Assembly: GCF_002706425.1 (NCBI RefSeq)
Contig: NZ_CP017713.1
Span: 744,001-808,000, forward strand
From: Loigolactobacillus coryniformis subsp. coryniformis KCTC 3167 = DSM 20001
GTDB taxonomy: Bacteria; Bacillota; Bacilli; Lactobacillales; Lactobacillaceae
Reading direction: 5' to 3'
DNA length: 64,000 nt
The notes beneath the pieces were generated by a model that worked only from the letters and a program-made list of their open reading frames with translations, was not told the origin of the DNA and did no database searches. This document shows, in pieces, positions 19,458-28,191 of the stretch. How positions within the stretch are numbered: the first letter of the stretch is position 1; every line of letters begins with the position of its first letter. The position numbers were made by a program, and so were the translations under genes.

Positions 19458-20753
19458 TTAACCGAAAATACTTAATGATAACCATAAGCCGCATAAAGTA
19501 ATGAATAAAACTGGAATTGTGATCGTGATACCAATTTTAAAATAAGTTCCCCAAGCAATTTTGACGCCTTTTTGCGCCAAAACATGTAACCATACTAAGG
19601 TGGCTAGTGAACCGATTGGTGTGATCTTTGGTCCTAGATCGGAACCAATAATGTTTGCATAAACTAAGGTTTGGTGCATTAGTCCCGATACATTGGCGCC
19701 TTTGATCGACAAGGCATTGATCATGACTGTTGGCATATTATTCATCGCTGATGATAAGAACGCTGCTAAGTAACCCATGCCCATAGTTGCCACGAAGCGG
19801 CCGCCAGTGGCCATTTTAGCGATCACACCGGCAAGTAGCGCCGTTAAACCGACATTTTGCAATCCATAAACCACCACGTACATCCCCAGCGAAAAGAAGA
19901 CGATGTTCCATGGTGCGCCTTTAATGACTGCCCGCGTGTCCACTTGCGGGCTTTGTTGACCGACCAACAAGAAAATCAAGGCGATCGTCAAGGCAATAAA
20001 TGAGACCGGAATATTTAGAAAACTGCTACTAAAGTAGCCGATCAATAGCGCCGCCAAAACGACCCAAGAGAATTTAAATAACCGTTGATCCTTGATCGCC
20101 GATTTTGGTTCAGCGACTTGACTGACATCATAGCGCTTAGGTAGCGCTTTGCGGAAATATAAGTATAAAATGCTGATACTAGCAACTAAGGAGAACAGAT
20201 CCGGGAGCCACATTCTCAGTGCATACTCGGAAAACGTAATTCCGAAAAAGTCGGCAGAGACAATATTAACTAGATTACTGACGACTAAAGGTAACGAGGT
20301 GGCATCGGCAATAAAGCCACTGGCAATAATAAACGGGAAAACTTTTTTTTCATCAAAATGTAATGCACGGACCATGGCTAAAACGATCGGGGTCAAAATC
20401 AACGCGGCGCCATCATTGGCAAATAGTGCCGCCACGATCGCACCTAAAACGGCGATCAAAATGAACATCCGTACGCCATTGCCTTTAGCCAACCGCGCCA
20501 TATGCAACGCGGCCCACTCGAAAAAGCCGATCTCATCTAAAATCAATGAGATCAAAATAATCGCGACAAACGATAAAGTGGCGTTCCAAACGATTCCCGT
20601 AACAGTGCCCACATCTTGAAGCGTGACGACCCGAAATAATAGTGCCAGTAATGCGCCACCAATTGCGGTCCAGCCGATCGATAACCCTTTAGGCTGCCAG
20701 ATAACAAATAATAACGTGAGTAAAAATATAAAAACGGCTAAAAAAACTTGCAT
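19458..20753 (-). CDS. arsB: Arsenite efflux pump ArsB
   Basis: 431-aa membrane transporter with about 12 hydrophobic segments. The ArsB pattern includes [54 protein letters not shown] and [13 protein letters not shown]. The ATG at 20753 is chosen because GGAGG lies five bases upstream; a TTG four codons earlier lies inside the ribosome site. It extrudes As(III)/Sb(III), alone or energised by ArsA, whose gene ends 56 nt upstream. Confidence 0.93.
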   Translation of the reverse strand: MQVFLAVFIFLLTLLFVIWQPKGLSIGWTAIGGALLALLFRVVTLQDVGTVTGIVWNATLSFVAIILISLILDEIGFFEWAALHMARLAKGNGVRMFILIAVLGAIVAALFANDGAALILTPIVLAMVRALHFDEKKVFPFIIASGFIADATSLPLVVSNLVNIVSADFFGITFSEYALRMWLPDLFSLVASISILYLYFRKALPKRYDVSQVAEPKSAIKDQRLFKFSWVVLAALLIGYFSSSFLNIPVSFIALTIALIFLLVGQQSPQVDTRAVIKGAPWNIVFFSLGMYVVVYGLQNVGLTALLAGVIAKMATGGRFVATMGMGYLAAFLSSAMNNMPTVMINALSIKGANVSGLMHQTLVYANIIGSDLGPKITPIGSLATLVWLHVLAQKGVKIAWGTYFKIGITITIPVLFITLCGLWLSLSIFG

Positions 20754-20809
20754 AATTTCCTCCAACGACCAAAATCAGGGTACCACTACCCTGATCAACT
20801 GATTTTTAT

Positions 20810-22540
20810 TTAAATAGTTAATAACGTTTGTTCAAAATTAGGTTGCCATTGTTCCACCGCAAAATGATCGGCCGAAATGGCTTTGACTTTTTCGATCCAT
20901 TCAACTTCATTTTGGGCACGCGCCTGTAAACACGGATGCGTGGTTTGTGTGGCTAACATACTTTGATTGACCAGCCACCAGGTATGCGCGATCTTTGCGC
21001 GCTTCAAGTCTTCATTAAGCCGCATTGATTCGTAGACCGGCGTGGTTTCTGGTAAAGTCACCATCACGATCTCGGTCTGAGCGGGATCTTGCAACCTTGG
21101 TAATAGCTCAATAATGGCCTGTGGCACATCACCAGCTGTGCGTTGCACTTCCTTAGCATAGCTTTGCGTTGAATCCAGCAGCAACAAAGTGTGCCCAGTT
21201 GGTGCGGTATCGATCACCACCACATCGCTGTCATTTTGCGCCACAATATTGGCAAAAGCGCGGAAAACGGCAATTTCTTGCGTGCAGGGTGACCGCAGAT
21301 CTTCGGCGACGTAATCGACGTCAGCCGACTGCATCGTCTGCCGTGCCGCAGCTAACACTTCAGCTTGATAATCCTGCAACACTTGTTGTTCGTCAATATG
21401 ACTGATCGTAACTGCTGGATCATCTGTTTTGAAAAAATCAAGATGATCGGCGGGATCAGTGGTCGCTAAGTGCACCGTTTTATGTTGGGCGACCAGCTTT
21501 TGCGTAATTTGGACTGCAACCGTTGTTTTACCGACACCGCCTTTACCCATTGTAAAAATGATTTTTTTATTCGTTTTGATCAGATCAGCAACGATCCGAT
21601 CTAAGGTGGGATAATCATTGTTCAGCGGCGGATAAGCTGCCAATACCGGTTGTTCTGCTTGTAAAACTAAGCGCAATTTATCTAGGCCAGTCACATTATA
21701 GGCCCGCAATGGGACCTCATATTGGGTAAATTCCTTTAAAATCGCCGGCATCTGCTGCAAATCAGCTTGTTGTTGCGTATAAATAGCTTGCGAAGCCTGA
21801 TCCATTGGTGCCTTAAGCGTCCCATTAATGATCAATTGTTGATTTTGCATCCCGATTGCAGCTAGTTCCTGAGCCGCCCGGGCCGCCTCAAGTAACGCTG
21901 TCTTTTGTGGTCGTGTGACTAACATTAAGGTAGTCAACTCGCTATTACTCAGTGTTGCTACGGCCTTGGCGTAAACGGCTTTTTTATCACCCATGCCTGC
22001 TAATTGACCGAGACAAGAAGCACCGCGATCATTTTCAGCTAAATAATTATTCCACGCCGCGGGTAGTTGCAACATCCGTAAGGCATGGCCAGTCGGTGCC
22101 GTGTCAAAAATAATATAATCAAAACGCTGGTCGATCGTCGGATCAGTTAGGAAATTGGCAAACTCATTAAACGAAGCGATCTCGACGGTACAAGAGCCGG
22201 ATAGTTGTTCTTCCATGTTTTTAACTGCGGCATCAGGCAATACCCCGCGGTAAGGGCCAACAACACTTTCCCGGTACTCACCAGCAGCCGTCACCGGATC
22301 GAAATTAGCGGCAAATAGGCCGGGCACCCCGTTGATCGCCTGTGGTTTATTAGTTAATTCTGTATTGAAAACATCTTGTAAATTACTGGCTGGGTCGGTG
22401 GAAACCAACATAACTTGCTTACCAGCATCGGCTAAATTGATTGCCGTGGCGCTGGCCGTTGTCGTTTTACCCACGCCGCCTTTACCGGTAAAAAACAAGT
22501 AATGCGTTAAATGTGCTTTTTGTGGTTGATAGTCTTGCAT
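20810..22540 (-). CDS. arsA: Arsenite-stimulated ATPase ArsA
   Basis: 576 aa made of two homologous halves, each with a deviant Walker A (GKGGVGKTT at residues 19-27 and 332-340) and a DTAPTGH switch motif. Cysteines at C117 (GSCTVE), C176 (GASCLG) and one in RSPCTQE of the second half correspond to the metalloid-binding residues of the family. It receives As(III) from ArsD and drives ArsB. Its start follows a separate operator and terminator (22560-22610), so arsA-arsB can be transcribed apart from arsR-arsD. Confidence 0.95.
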   Translation of the reverse strand: MQDYQPQKAHLTHYLFFTGKGGVGKTTTASATAINLADAGKQVMLVSTDPASNLQDVFNTELTNKPQAINGVPGLFAANFDPVTAAGEYRESVVGPYRGVLPDAAVKNMEEQLSGSCTVEIASFNEFANFLTDPTIDQRFDYIIFDTAPTGHALRMLQLPAAWNNYLAENDRGASCLGQLAGMGDKKAVYAKAVATLSNSELTTLMLVTRPQKTALLEAARAAQELAAIGMQNQQLIINGTLKAPMDQASQAIYTQQQADLQQMPAILKEFTQYEVPLRAYNVTGLDKLRLVLQAEQPVLAAYPPLNNDYPTLDRIVADLIKTNKKIIFTMGKGGVGKTTVAVQITQKLVAQHKTVHLATTDPADHLDFFKTDDPAVTISHIDEQQVLQDYQAEVLAAARQTMQSADVDYVAEDLRSPCTQEIAVFRAFANIVAQNDSDVVVIDTAPTGHTLLLLDSTQSYAKEVQRTAGDVPQAIIELLPRLQDPAQTEIVMVTLPETTPVYESMRLNEDLKRAKIAHTWWLVNQSMLATQTTHPCLQARAQNEVEWIEKVKAISADHFAVEQWQPNFEQTLLTI

Positions 22541-22559
22541 CGATATCCTCCTCAGTTAT

Positions 22560-22575
22560 ATAGATGATTGTCTAT
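22560..22575. promoter_or_regulatory. Third ArsR operator candidate, before arsA
   Basis: ATAGATGATTGTCTAT has the same layout ATAGA-N6-TCTAT as the two sites before arsR. It lies 20 nt upstream of arsA, which suggests a second ArsR-controlled promoter inside the operon. Confidence 0.6.
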
Positions 22576-22579
22576 ATAT

Positions 22580-22610
22580 TATTTAAAAAGAAATGGCCGT
22601 GCCATCTCTT
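22580..22610 (-). terminator. Terminator between arsD and arsA
   Basis: On the minus strand AAGA-ATGGC, loop ACG, GCCAT-TCTT (22588-22610, one mismatch) is followed by TTTTTAAA. Some transcripts would end after arsD. Confidence 0.65.
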
Positions 22611-22623
22611 AAATTAAGTAAAA

Positions 22624-22986
22624 TCAACAACAGCCACTGGCACCGCCACAGCAACCACCTGACTGCTCAGCCGGCACAAAAACCAGCCCCGTATAGTCAG
22701 ATAACTCGTCAATAGTTGGATAAGCACCAGTTTTAACGATCTGCCCATCAACAACGGTGATCGGCAATACGGCATCGGGATCATCCTTGATTGCTGCTAA
22801 AATATCAGCCCGTTCGCTAAACACGTCAGGATTATTACTGAGATTGTAACGATCGGCTTCAATCGTTTTAACGCCTTGCAGCGCATCAAAAGCTGACGTG
22901 ATCATTAAAAGAGCAGGATCAACGGACGGACCACAAAGGCCAGTCGAGCAGCACATTGCTGGTTCAAATAATTCAATTTTTTTCAT
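22624..22986 (-). CDS. arsD: Arsenite metallochaperone and co-repressor ArsD
   Basis: 120 aa. It has the FEPAMCCSTGLCGPSVDP motif (C12, C13, C18) that binds As(III) for hand-over to ArsA, the VLPITVVDGQIVKTGAYPT core, and a C-terminal cysteine-rich tail (GGCCGGASGCC) with two vicinal pairs. It overlaps arsR by 14 nt. This is the intact copy; the second copy at 17526-17853 is frameshifted. Confidence 0.95.
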   Translation of the reverse strand: MKKIELFEPAMCCSTGLCGPSVDPALLMITSAFDALQGVKTIEADRYNLSNNPDVFSERADILAAIKDDPDAVLPITVVDGQIVKTGAYPTIDELSDYTGLVFVPAEQSGGCCGGASGCC

Positions 22987-23323
22987 TAGTTACAACAACC
23001 TTTCCGGAAGCACACGCTGTACAAGTCACATCATGACAGACACACTGATCATCACTGGACAATAATTGTGCCGTATCTTGTTTAAAGGTCGCCATGAATT
23101 CGGCCTGTAGCGTATAATGCTGCCATTTACCTTCTTTACGTGCGGCCACGATACCTGCATTTTGCAATACTTTCATATGGTGGGATAAGGTCGGCTGTGA
23201 AAAGTCAAAATGCTCTAAAATATCACAGGCGCACAAAGAGCCACAAGAAAGCAGATCAATAATTTTCAAACGATTGGGATCAGCCATTGCTTTAAGCATT
23301 TGAACATACTTTTGATAGTCCAT
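22973..23323 (-). CDS. arsR: Arsenic-responsive repressor ArsR
   Basis: 116-aa winged-helix repressor. The metalloid site is in CGSLCACDILEHF (two cysteines of the alpha-3 helix), next to the recognition helix QPTLSHHMKVLQNAGIVAAR. The C-terminus carries further cysteines (QCVCHDVTCTACASG), which may add metal binding. ATG at 23323 with GAGGT upstream. Two palindromes directly upstream overlap its promoter, as expected for autoregulation. Confidence 0.95.
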   Translation of the reverse strand: MDYQKYVQMLKAMADPNRLKIIDLLSCGSLCACDILEHFDFSQPTLSHHMKVLQNAGIVAARKEGKWQHYTLQAEFMATFKQDTAQLLSSDDQCVCHDVTCTACASGKVVVTNEKN

Positions 23324-23406
23324 TTGTAAACCTCGATTCCACGATTTAAGCTAATTTATTAGCCAAGTCCAACTCCTGGCAGTGACCAAGACCGTACATT
23401 ATAAAT

Positions 23407-23458
23407 ATAGACGCGCATCTATGTTTATAATATAGACCTATGTCTATGTAAACGTCAA
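23407..23458 (-). promoter_or_regulatory. ars promoter with two ArsR operators
   Basis: Minus-strand TTGACG (23453-23458) and TATATT (23429-23434) are 18 nt apart. ATAGACCTATGTCTAT (23432-23447) covers the spacer and -10; ATAGACGCGCATCTAT (23407-23422) lies just downstream. Both fit ATAGA-N6-TCTAT, as does the site before arsA. Confidence 0.7.
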
Positions 23459-23622
23459 GCATTATTTAAAATCAACATAGCATCTATTAACAAACCTTTG
23501 ATTTTAGTTTTAATTACATTAGGATAATTAAGACTATTTTACAATTCAAATAAGTATGTATACACGACTGCACTAGGCCCTGTCAAGTTGACAGATGAAA
23601 TAATATAAAATTGAATCTGTCT

Positions 23623-24516
23623 CTAAGCGGCTTCACTCCAGTACTCATCTGGAGTGAGGCCGTTTCTTTGTGCTGAACGGTTGTGGTGATTGAAGTATTC
23701 AATGCCTTCTTCAACCAGCTTCACGAGTTCTTCAAAGGTTTTAGGCATCGGATGGCGATCCATCCAGCGAAGCTTAAACTCATTCCACCAACGCTCCATC
23801 GGCGCGTTATCGTATGGTGTGCCTGGACGAGACATGCTACGAGTCACATCGTAACGTCCAAGAAAGTTGTTGAAGGCGCCAGATGTATAAGCTGACCCGC
23901 GATCTGTGTGGATCAGTGGATGAACATCTCCGACTCTTTCAAATGCACGTTGAAATACTTCTATTTCCGCAGCCGAGGTTTCGGTAATGCTGAGATGGTG
24001 TGACAAGAGAAGACGCCCATAGAGATCGAGAACACCACTCAGCCGAATCCTATATTCGCCATTTGGACCAAGTTTTAATTCAGTCGAGTCGGACAACCAA
24101 ACTTTGTTAGGCGCGTCTGTTTCAAAGTTCTGGTTTAAGACATTGTCTTGAACGTATTGATCAATAGCTTTTTGGCGACTGTGTTTCTTGACTCGAATCT
24201 GACACCTCAATCCGAGTTCTCGCATCACACGTCGAACCATTTTATAAGTAACTTCGAAGGCAATCAGCTCATCATGTTGAAGATTCACTAAGAGATTCCC
24301 AGCACCGATACCTTGATGATGAAAATCAAACCAGTATTGCGTCCGTTCCTTGAGTTGACGATCACGGGCTTCCCAAGCGGTTTCTTCTCGCTTTAACCCT
24401 TTATAGTATGCCTGCCGGCTTACGCCGACAACGGCTAATAGCTTAGTGAGTGCACCACGCTTACCTTGACTGACCTCTTTGATTGCGACATAGGCCAGCC
24501 GATGTTGTTTGTTCAC
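23623..24516 (-). CDS. IS3-family transposase OrfB
   Basis: 297 aa with the integrase core: first Asp in KVWLSDSTELKLG, second in PLIHTDRGSAYTSG, Glu in NAPMERWWNEFKLRW. The N-terminal HTH_21-like part (VGVSRQAYYKGLKREE) is present. It begins GTG at 24516, overlapping the end of OrfA by 4 nt near a GGGG run; a fused OrfAB by frameshifting is usual in this family. Confidence 0.92.
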   Translation of the reverse strand: MNKQHRLAYVAIKEVSQGKRGALTKLLAVVGVSRQAYYKGLKREETAWEARDRQLKERTQYWFDFHHQGIGAGNLLVNLQHDELIAFEVTYKMVRRVMRELGLRCQIRVKKHSRQKAIDQYVQDNVLNQNFETDAPNKVWLSDSTELKLGPNGEYRIRLSGVLDLYGRLLLSHHLSITETSAAEIEVFQRAFERVGDVHPLIHTDRGSAYTSGAFNNFLGRYDVTRSMSRPGTPYDNAPMERWWNEFKLRWMDRHPMPKTFEELVKLVEEGIEYFNHHNRSAQRNGLTPDEYWSEAA

Positions 24517-25187
24517 CCCTTGCGCTGAAGTTCCAGCAATTTTTTTGCGAATTGTTCCACCAATTCTTTGTCTTTAAGCTCGGCTTCTAGTTGGCGAATG
24601 CGAAGGTTCGCCTTATCGAGATCAGTCAGTTCAGATTCATCTTTGTGCTGACCACGATTATCAACGAGTGCCTCATAACCACTATTCTTGGCCTTAAGCA
24701 CCCAGGAACGTGCTTGTTGATACGAAACTTGAAAGTGCTCTGCGGCCTCAGTGTATGAATGCTTGTGTTTGACCACGTACTCAACTACTTCAATTCGTTC
24801 TTCGAAAGTCGTCTTCTTACGCATAGTGGGGACCTGCTTTCTGGACGGTGATGCCGTCAAAGGTTTGTCTCCATTATACTTATCGACCCAGACTTTTGCT
24901 TGCGTTGAGTTACGCAGACCATATTTATCGGCCACTTCCTCTAAAGTGCCTTCTCCATTCAGGTAGGCAAAGACAACGGTATGCTTCAACTCCTTGCTGT
25001 AGTGAATGTTCTTCTTGGCTTCTTCAAGACCTTCAATTCCATCTCTCTGGTAACGCATCAACCATCTTCTAAGTGTATCCTGACTGATTCCGTGCTGTCT
25101 TGCATACGTAGCTCTTGGCAGGTCTGACTGTTGGTAAACTTTAAGTAGATTGAACTTCTCCAGTGCCGTGAACTTAGATCTGGACAT
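24513..25187 (-). CDS. IS3-family transposase OrfA
   Basis: 224 aa with two helix-turn-helix units (KVYQQSDLPRATYARQHGIS and YVVKHKHSYTEAAEHFQVSY) and a C-terminal leucine-zipper-like coiled coil (LDKANLRIRQLEAELKDKEL), the arrangement of IS150 OrfA. It supplies DNA binding for the OrfAB transposase. AGGGAG precedes the ATG. Confidence 0.9.
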   Translation of the reverse strand: MSRSKFTALEKFNLLKVYQQSDLPRATYARQHGISQDTLRRWLMRYQRDGIEGLEEAKKNIHYSKELKHTVVFAYLNGEGTLEEVADKYGLRNSTQAKVWVDKYNGDKPLTASPSRKQVPTMRKKTTFEERIEVVEYVVKHKHSYTEAAEHFQVSYQQARSWVLKAKNSGYEALVDNRGQHKDESELTDLDKANLRIRQLEAELKDKELVEQFAKKLLELQRKG

Positions 25188-25289
25188 ACAAAAATCCCTC
25201 CATAATCATCAGATGAATTATTGTATTTCATCTGACAACCATAAAGGGATTATCGCAGACATTCAAATTGAGTGCCGCGTTTTTATTTT

Positions 25290-26561
25290 CTACAAACCGG
25301 ACTTGATTGTCCAGTTTGAACCTGACTTTTCTAAAACAAGTGTGTACTGCGAATACTGGATCATATCCGTCTCACTATCGAGAAACTTAACAGTTGCGTC
25401 AACTTGAATATTGTCACCTTGACGATGGAATGTGGGATTAACTAATTCCGCAAACCGATAGTCTTTATTTAACGGTTTCGTACCACCAGCAACGTAATAT
25501 TTTAGTTCATTGGCGGTGCCGCTTGGATAAAGAGTAAAGAAAGTTGTTAGAAACTTAGTGATGCTACCAGTGGTTTCAGCGTTAATTGTGCTATCCGTTT
25601 GAAGTTGCTTTTCGGCTATTTTGGCCTTAGTCGGAGCGGCCGCGATTGTTGGATTAGTGAAAATCACCATATCACCATCTTTATTCTTCATAACGTTCAA
25701 GGAGTAGGTGGACTCGATTGGTTTTGGGATATCTTCTTTTTGACTATTTTTGATCTGCTGATTAACCGTAAATAATACTTTATTGACCTGATTTTTCTTA
25801 GCTTCAACTTTCCAAATCCGAATATCAGACACGGTGGAAGTTGTCGGAATATCTGAACGTAGCGCATCAGCATTCAGGGTCACTAAACCATTTAACATGA
25901 ACTTACCAAGATCCTTTTGCCGTGTTTCTAATTTTTCTTGGTTAGGTTCCCATGTGTAATAAACTTTGGCGAAGTCAGTAACAAAAGCTTCTATCGCATT
26001 GGTATCAGTCAACTTAACTTTAACTATCTCGCGTTCATGCACCGTGTGTTTATTGATGGCCGTGAAGTTCTTATACACGCCAAAACTCACACTAGCGAGT
26101 AAGATCAGCCAGCATAACCAAGTGGTTTTTCGCCGAATACCGACACGCGGTTGTTTTAATTTACGAGGCTTTTTTTCTTTCACCGGTTTTGGTTGGCGTT
26201 TTGGTGATCGTTGCCGCTTAATTTTTTTACGTGGCCGTTTGGGACGAGTTTTCTTATGTGAAGCGACTTGGTGATTGATTGGACGTTCGTTGTATTCATA
26301 CCGTGGATCGTGTTCATCTTCTCGATTGTAGGGTGGCCGTGGTTCACGTTGCTCATACTCGTGAGGCGGATAACGTTCTTCGCGATAATCATTCGGTGAT
26401 CGGCGATAGTTACGGGCGTCCCGTTTCTGTATTTGCTGCGGTGGTTGACTGTCATAATCTTCATGATACCGTGGTCGCGGTCGTTTTGCATAATGATGAT
26501 TGCGGGAATCTTCGTAGTCATCGTAATCATAGTCATAGTCTTCATAATCTTGACGAGCCAT
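25290..26561 (-). CDS. tcpC: Conjugation channel protein TcpC (Tn916 Orf13-like, VirB8-like)
   Basis: 423 aa. Residues 1-150 are low-complexity, rich in Asp/Tyr then Arg/Pro/Lys, followed by one membrane segment (TTWLCWLILLASVSFGVY, near 155) and two NTF2-like extracellular domains as in TcpC. It is a membrane part of the mating channel. Compared with Tn916 Orf13 the cytoplasmic extension is long. AGGAGG precedes the ATG. The conjugation operon runs into it from the right; the IS3 element follows its stop. Confidence 0.82.
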   Translation of the reverse strand: MARQDYEDYDYDYDDYEDSRNHHYAKRPRPRYHEDYDSQPPQQIQKRDARNYRRSPNDYREERYPPHEYEQREPRPPYNREDEHDPRYEYNERPINHQVASHKKTRPKRPRKKIKRQRSPKRQPKPVKEKKPRKLKQPRVGIRRKTTWLCWLILLASVSFGVYKNFTAINKHTVHEREIVKVKLTDTNAIEAFVTDFAKVYYTWEPNQEKLETRQKDLGKFMLNGLVTLNADALRSDIPTTSTVSDIRIWKVEAKKNQVNKVLFTVNQQIKNSQKEDIPKPIESTYSLNVMKNKDGDMVIFTNPTIAAAPTKAKIAEKQLQTDSTINAETTGSITKFLTTFFTLYPSGTANELKYYVAGGTKPLNKDYRFAELVNPTFHRQGDNIQVDATVKFLDSETDMIQYSQYTLVLEKSGSNWTIKSGL

Positions 26562-26585
26562 GTTGTTCCTCCTTGTGGATCAGCC

Positions 26586-27194
26586 TTACCATCTGAGTTT
26601 GGTAGCGAGATTAGCAATATTATTTTGCTGTAAAATGGCAAGGTGATTATTTTTTTGATTGTTGTGGTCAAGTTCATAGCACTGATAAAATTCGGGATAG
26701 TCATTGCGAAAACGGTCAAATAGTTGGTGCAGTCGGATTTGGGTGTAACCGCGATAGTCTAGGTCGCTGTAAATATCATATTTATCATCAGTAGTGAAGA
26801 ATTGTTCGGCGAGGTGTAGTTCACGATCAAGGATGTATTGACGATCGGCTTCACGAAACTTAGTGTTGCCTAGCCAATCTTTGACATTTTATTCATGTTC
26901 TAAAGCCAAGCGAAACTCACGGCGTTTACCATATTCAAATTGCGGTAATTCGGCGACAAAGTAATCAATTGTTTTGATCAGATCATCAACGTTAGGTTCA
27001 TGCTGTTCAAAAAACTTAATGCGTTCCCATTCAGCTGAAGCGTGGTCAAGTTGTTGGTTGCGCAACAGGCGATTATCGCCATAGTTCAAATCAATCCGAC
27101 TTTCTACTAAAGTGTGGTCGCTGGCATTGGTCAACAGGTCCATCCAGTGATCGTAGCTAAAACCATCTTCATTTAAGTTAGTCAGGAAAATCAC
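26586..27194 (-). pseudogene. Conjugation-region gene broken by an in-frame TAA
   Basis: From GTG at 27194 (3 nt after the NlpC/P60 stop) the frame encodes MIFLTNLNEDGFSYDHWMDL... to RREFRLALEHE, then TAA at 26889-26891. In the same frame it resumes NVKDWLGNTKFREADRQYIL and ends ATKLRW-stop at 26586, just before the tcpC ribosome site. The two parts together make about 202 aa, charged and probably cytosolic. The gene is not recognised. The continuity of frame and composition argues for one ancestral gene with a nonsense mutation. Confidence 0.65.
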
Positions 27195-27195
27195 C

Positions 27196-28191
27196 TTATT
27201 TCTTGATCCGGCCAGCCCCGACAAGATGTGCTTGCCAGTAGGCGGTATTGAGATTCGCATAGCCAAGAGGATCACCAGCATTGTACATGCGCATATTACC
27301 GACATAGATGCCAACATGGGTAATGTAGTCGGAAGTGGCGTAAGTGCCTTTGAAAAATACTAGGTCACCAGCTTTTGCACTTTTAATACTGATGTGTTGC
27401 GTTGCGTCATATTGTGCTTGAGCGGTACGCGGAAGTTGAATGCCAGCTTTGGCATAGACCCAACTAGTTAGCCCAGAACAGTCAAATCCTGTAGTTGGTG
27501 TTGAGCCACCAAAAACGTAGGGTGTGCCTTGATATTTAAGGGCCTCGGTCATAATCGCTTTAACCGTTTTATCGCTAAAATTAGCTACAGTCGGGCTAAG
27601 ATACTGGCTGACTAAACTTACGTAGAACATATTGCCATAGGCGTAGCGCCAGCCTTCATCAGAGACTGGATTGGTGTAAGTGACTTTTTTACCACCAGCT
27701 TTTTCTTTAGCAAAATCACTGGCTATTTGGAGCGAATATTTCTTGCCATGAGTAGCCACGTAATTAATAAAGGCACCACCAAAGTTGTAGCTTTGAATGG
27801 CCGTATTTAAATCGGTTTTAGTTGCTTTCATCGACTTGATCAAACTGGCAAAGTATTTCACGCCTTGTTTGATCGAAGCATCTGGTGACAAGCTACCAGG
27901 TGCTTGACCCAGCGATTCGCTAGATTGCATCACATCGCTGCCTTTGCCGCCAGATTCAACCTGCATAATCGCAAGGATCACCGTTACTTGGTCAGGAATA
28001 CCAAACTCCTTACAATATTTTTCAACGGTGCTTTTGTACTTGAGCACTTCAGCGGAAAGATTCATTGAATCAACGACTAAAGCGGTCGTATCACCGCTAT
28101 CATCGTCATCAGCCGTCATTGCCACTGAAAAGAACAACAAGCTAATGAGTATGATCGGTAAGACGGCTAAGACTAACCATTTTTTAGTCAT
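27196..28191 (-). CDS. Cell-wall hydrolase, lysozyme-like plus NlpC/P60 (Tn916 Orf14-like)
   Basis: 331 aa. An N-terminal membrane anchor (residues 5-25) is followed by a lytic transglycosylase-like domain (VTVILAIMQVESGGKGSDVM with the catalytic Glu) and a C-terminal NlpC/P60 peptidase with Cys in GFDCSGLTSWVY and His in DYITHVGIYVGN. It opens the peptidoglycan for the mating channel. It overlaps the VirB6-like gene by 4 nt. Confidence 0.92.
   Translation of the reverse strand: MTKKWLVLAVLPIILISLLFFSVAMTADDDDSGDTTALVVDSMNLSAEVLKYKSTVEKYCKEFGIPDQVTVILAIMQVESGGKGSDVMQSSESLGQAPGSLSPDASIKQGVKYFASLIKSMKATKTDLNTAIQSYNFGGAFINYVATHGKKYSLQIASDFAKEKAGGKKVTYTNPVSDEGWRYAYGNMFYVSLVSQYLSPTVANFSDKTVKAIMTEALKYQGTPYVFGGSTPTTGFDCSGLTSWVYAKAGIQLPRTAQAQYDATQHISIKSAKAGDLVFFKGTYATSDYITHVGIYVGNMRMYNAGDPLGYANLNTAYWQAHLVGAGRIKK

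Larger units (their letters stand above)
23587..25239 (-). mobile_element. IS3-family (IS150-type) insertion sequence
   Basis: About 1.65 kb with ends GTTGACAGATGAAATA (23587 onwards) and, inverted, TTGTATTTCATCTGACAAC (to 25239). It carries the two overlapping transposase frames typical of IS3. It sits between the ars promoter and tcpC, 50 bp past the tcpC stop. I see no clear target duplication. Confidence 0.8.

Noticed and set aside
26180-26719. 179-aa minus-strand frame over the start of tcpC
   Set aside because: It is a shadow of the low-complexity tcpC N-terminus and of the broken gene, with repetitive composition and no ribosome site.
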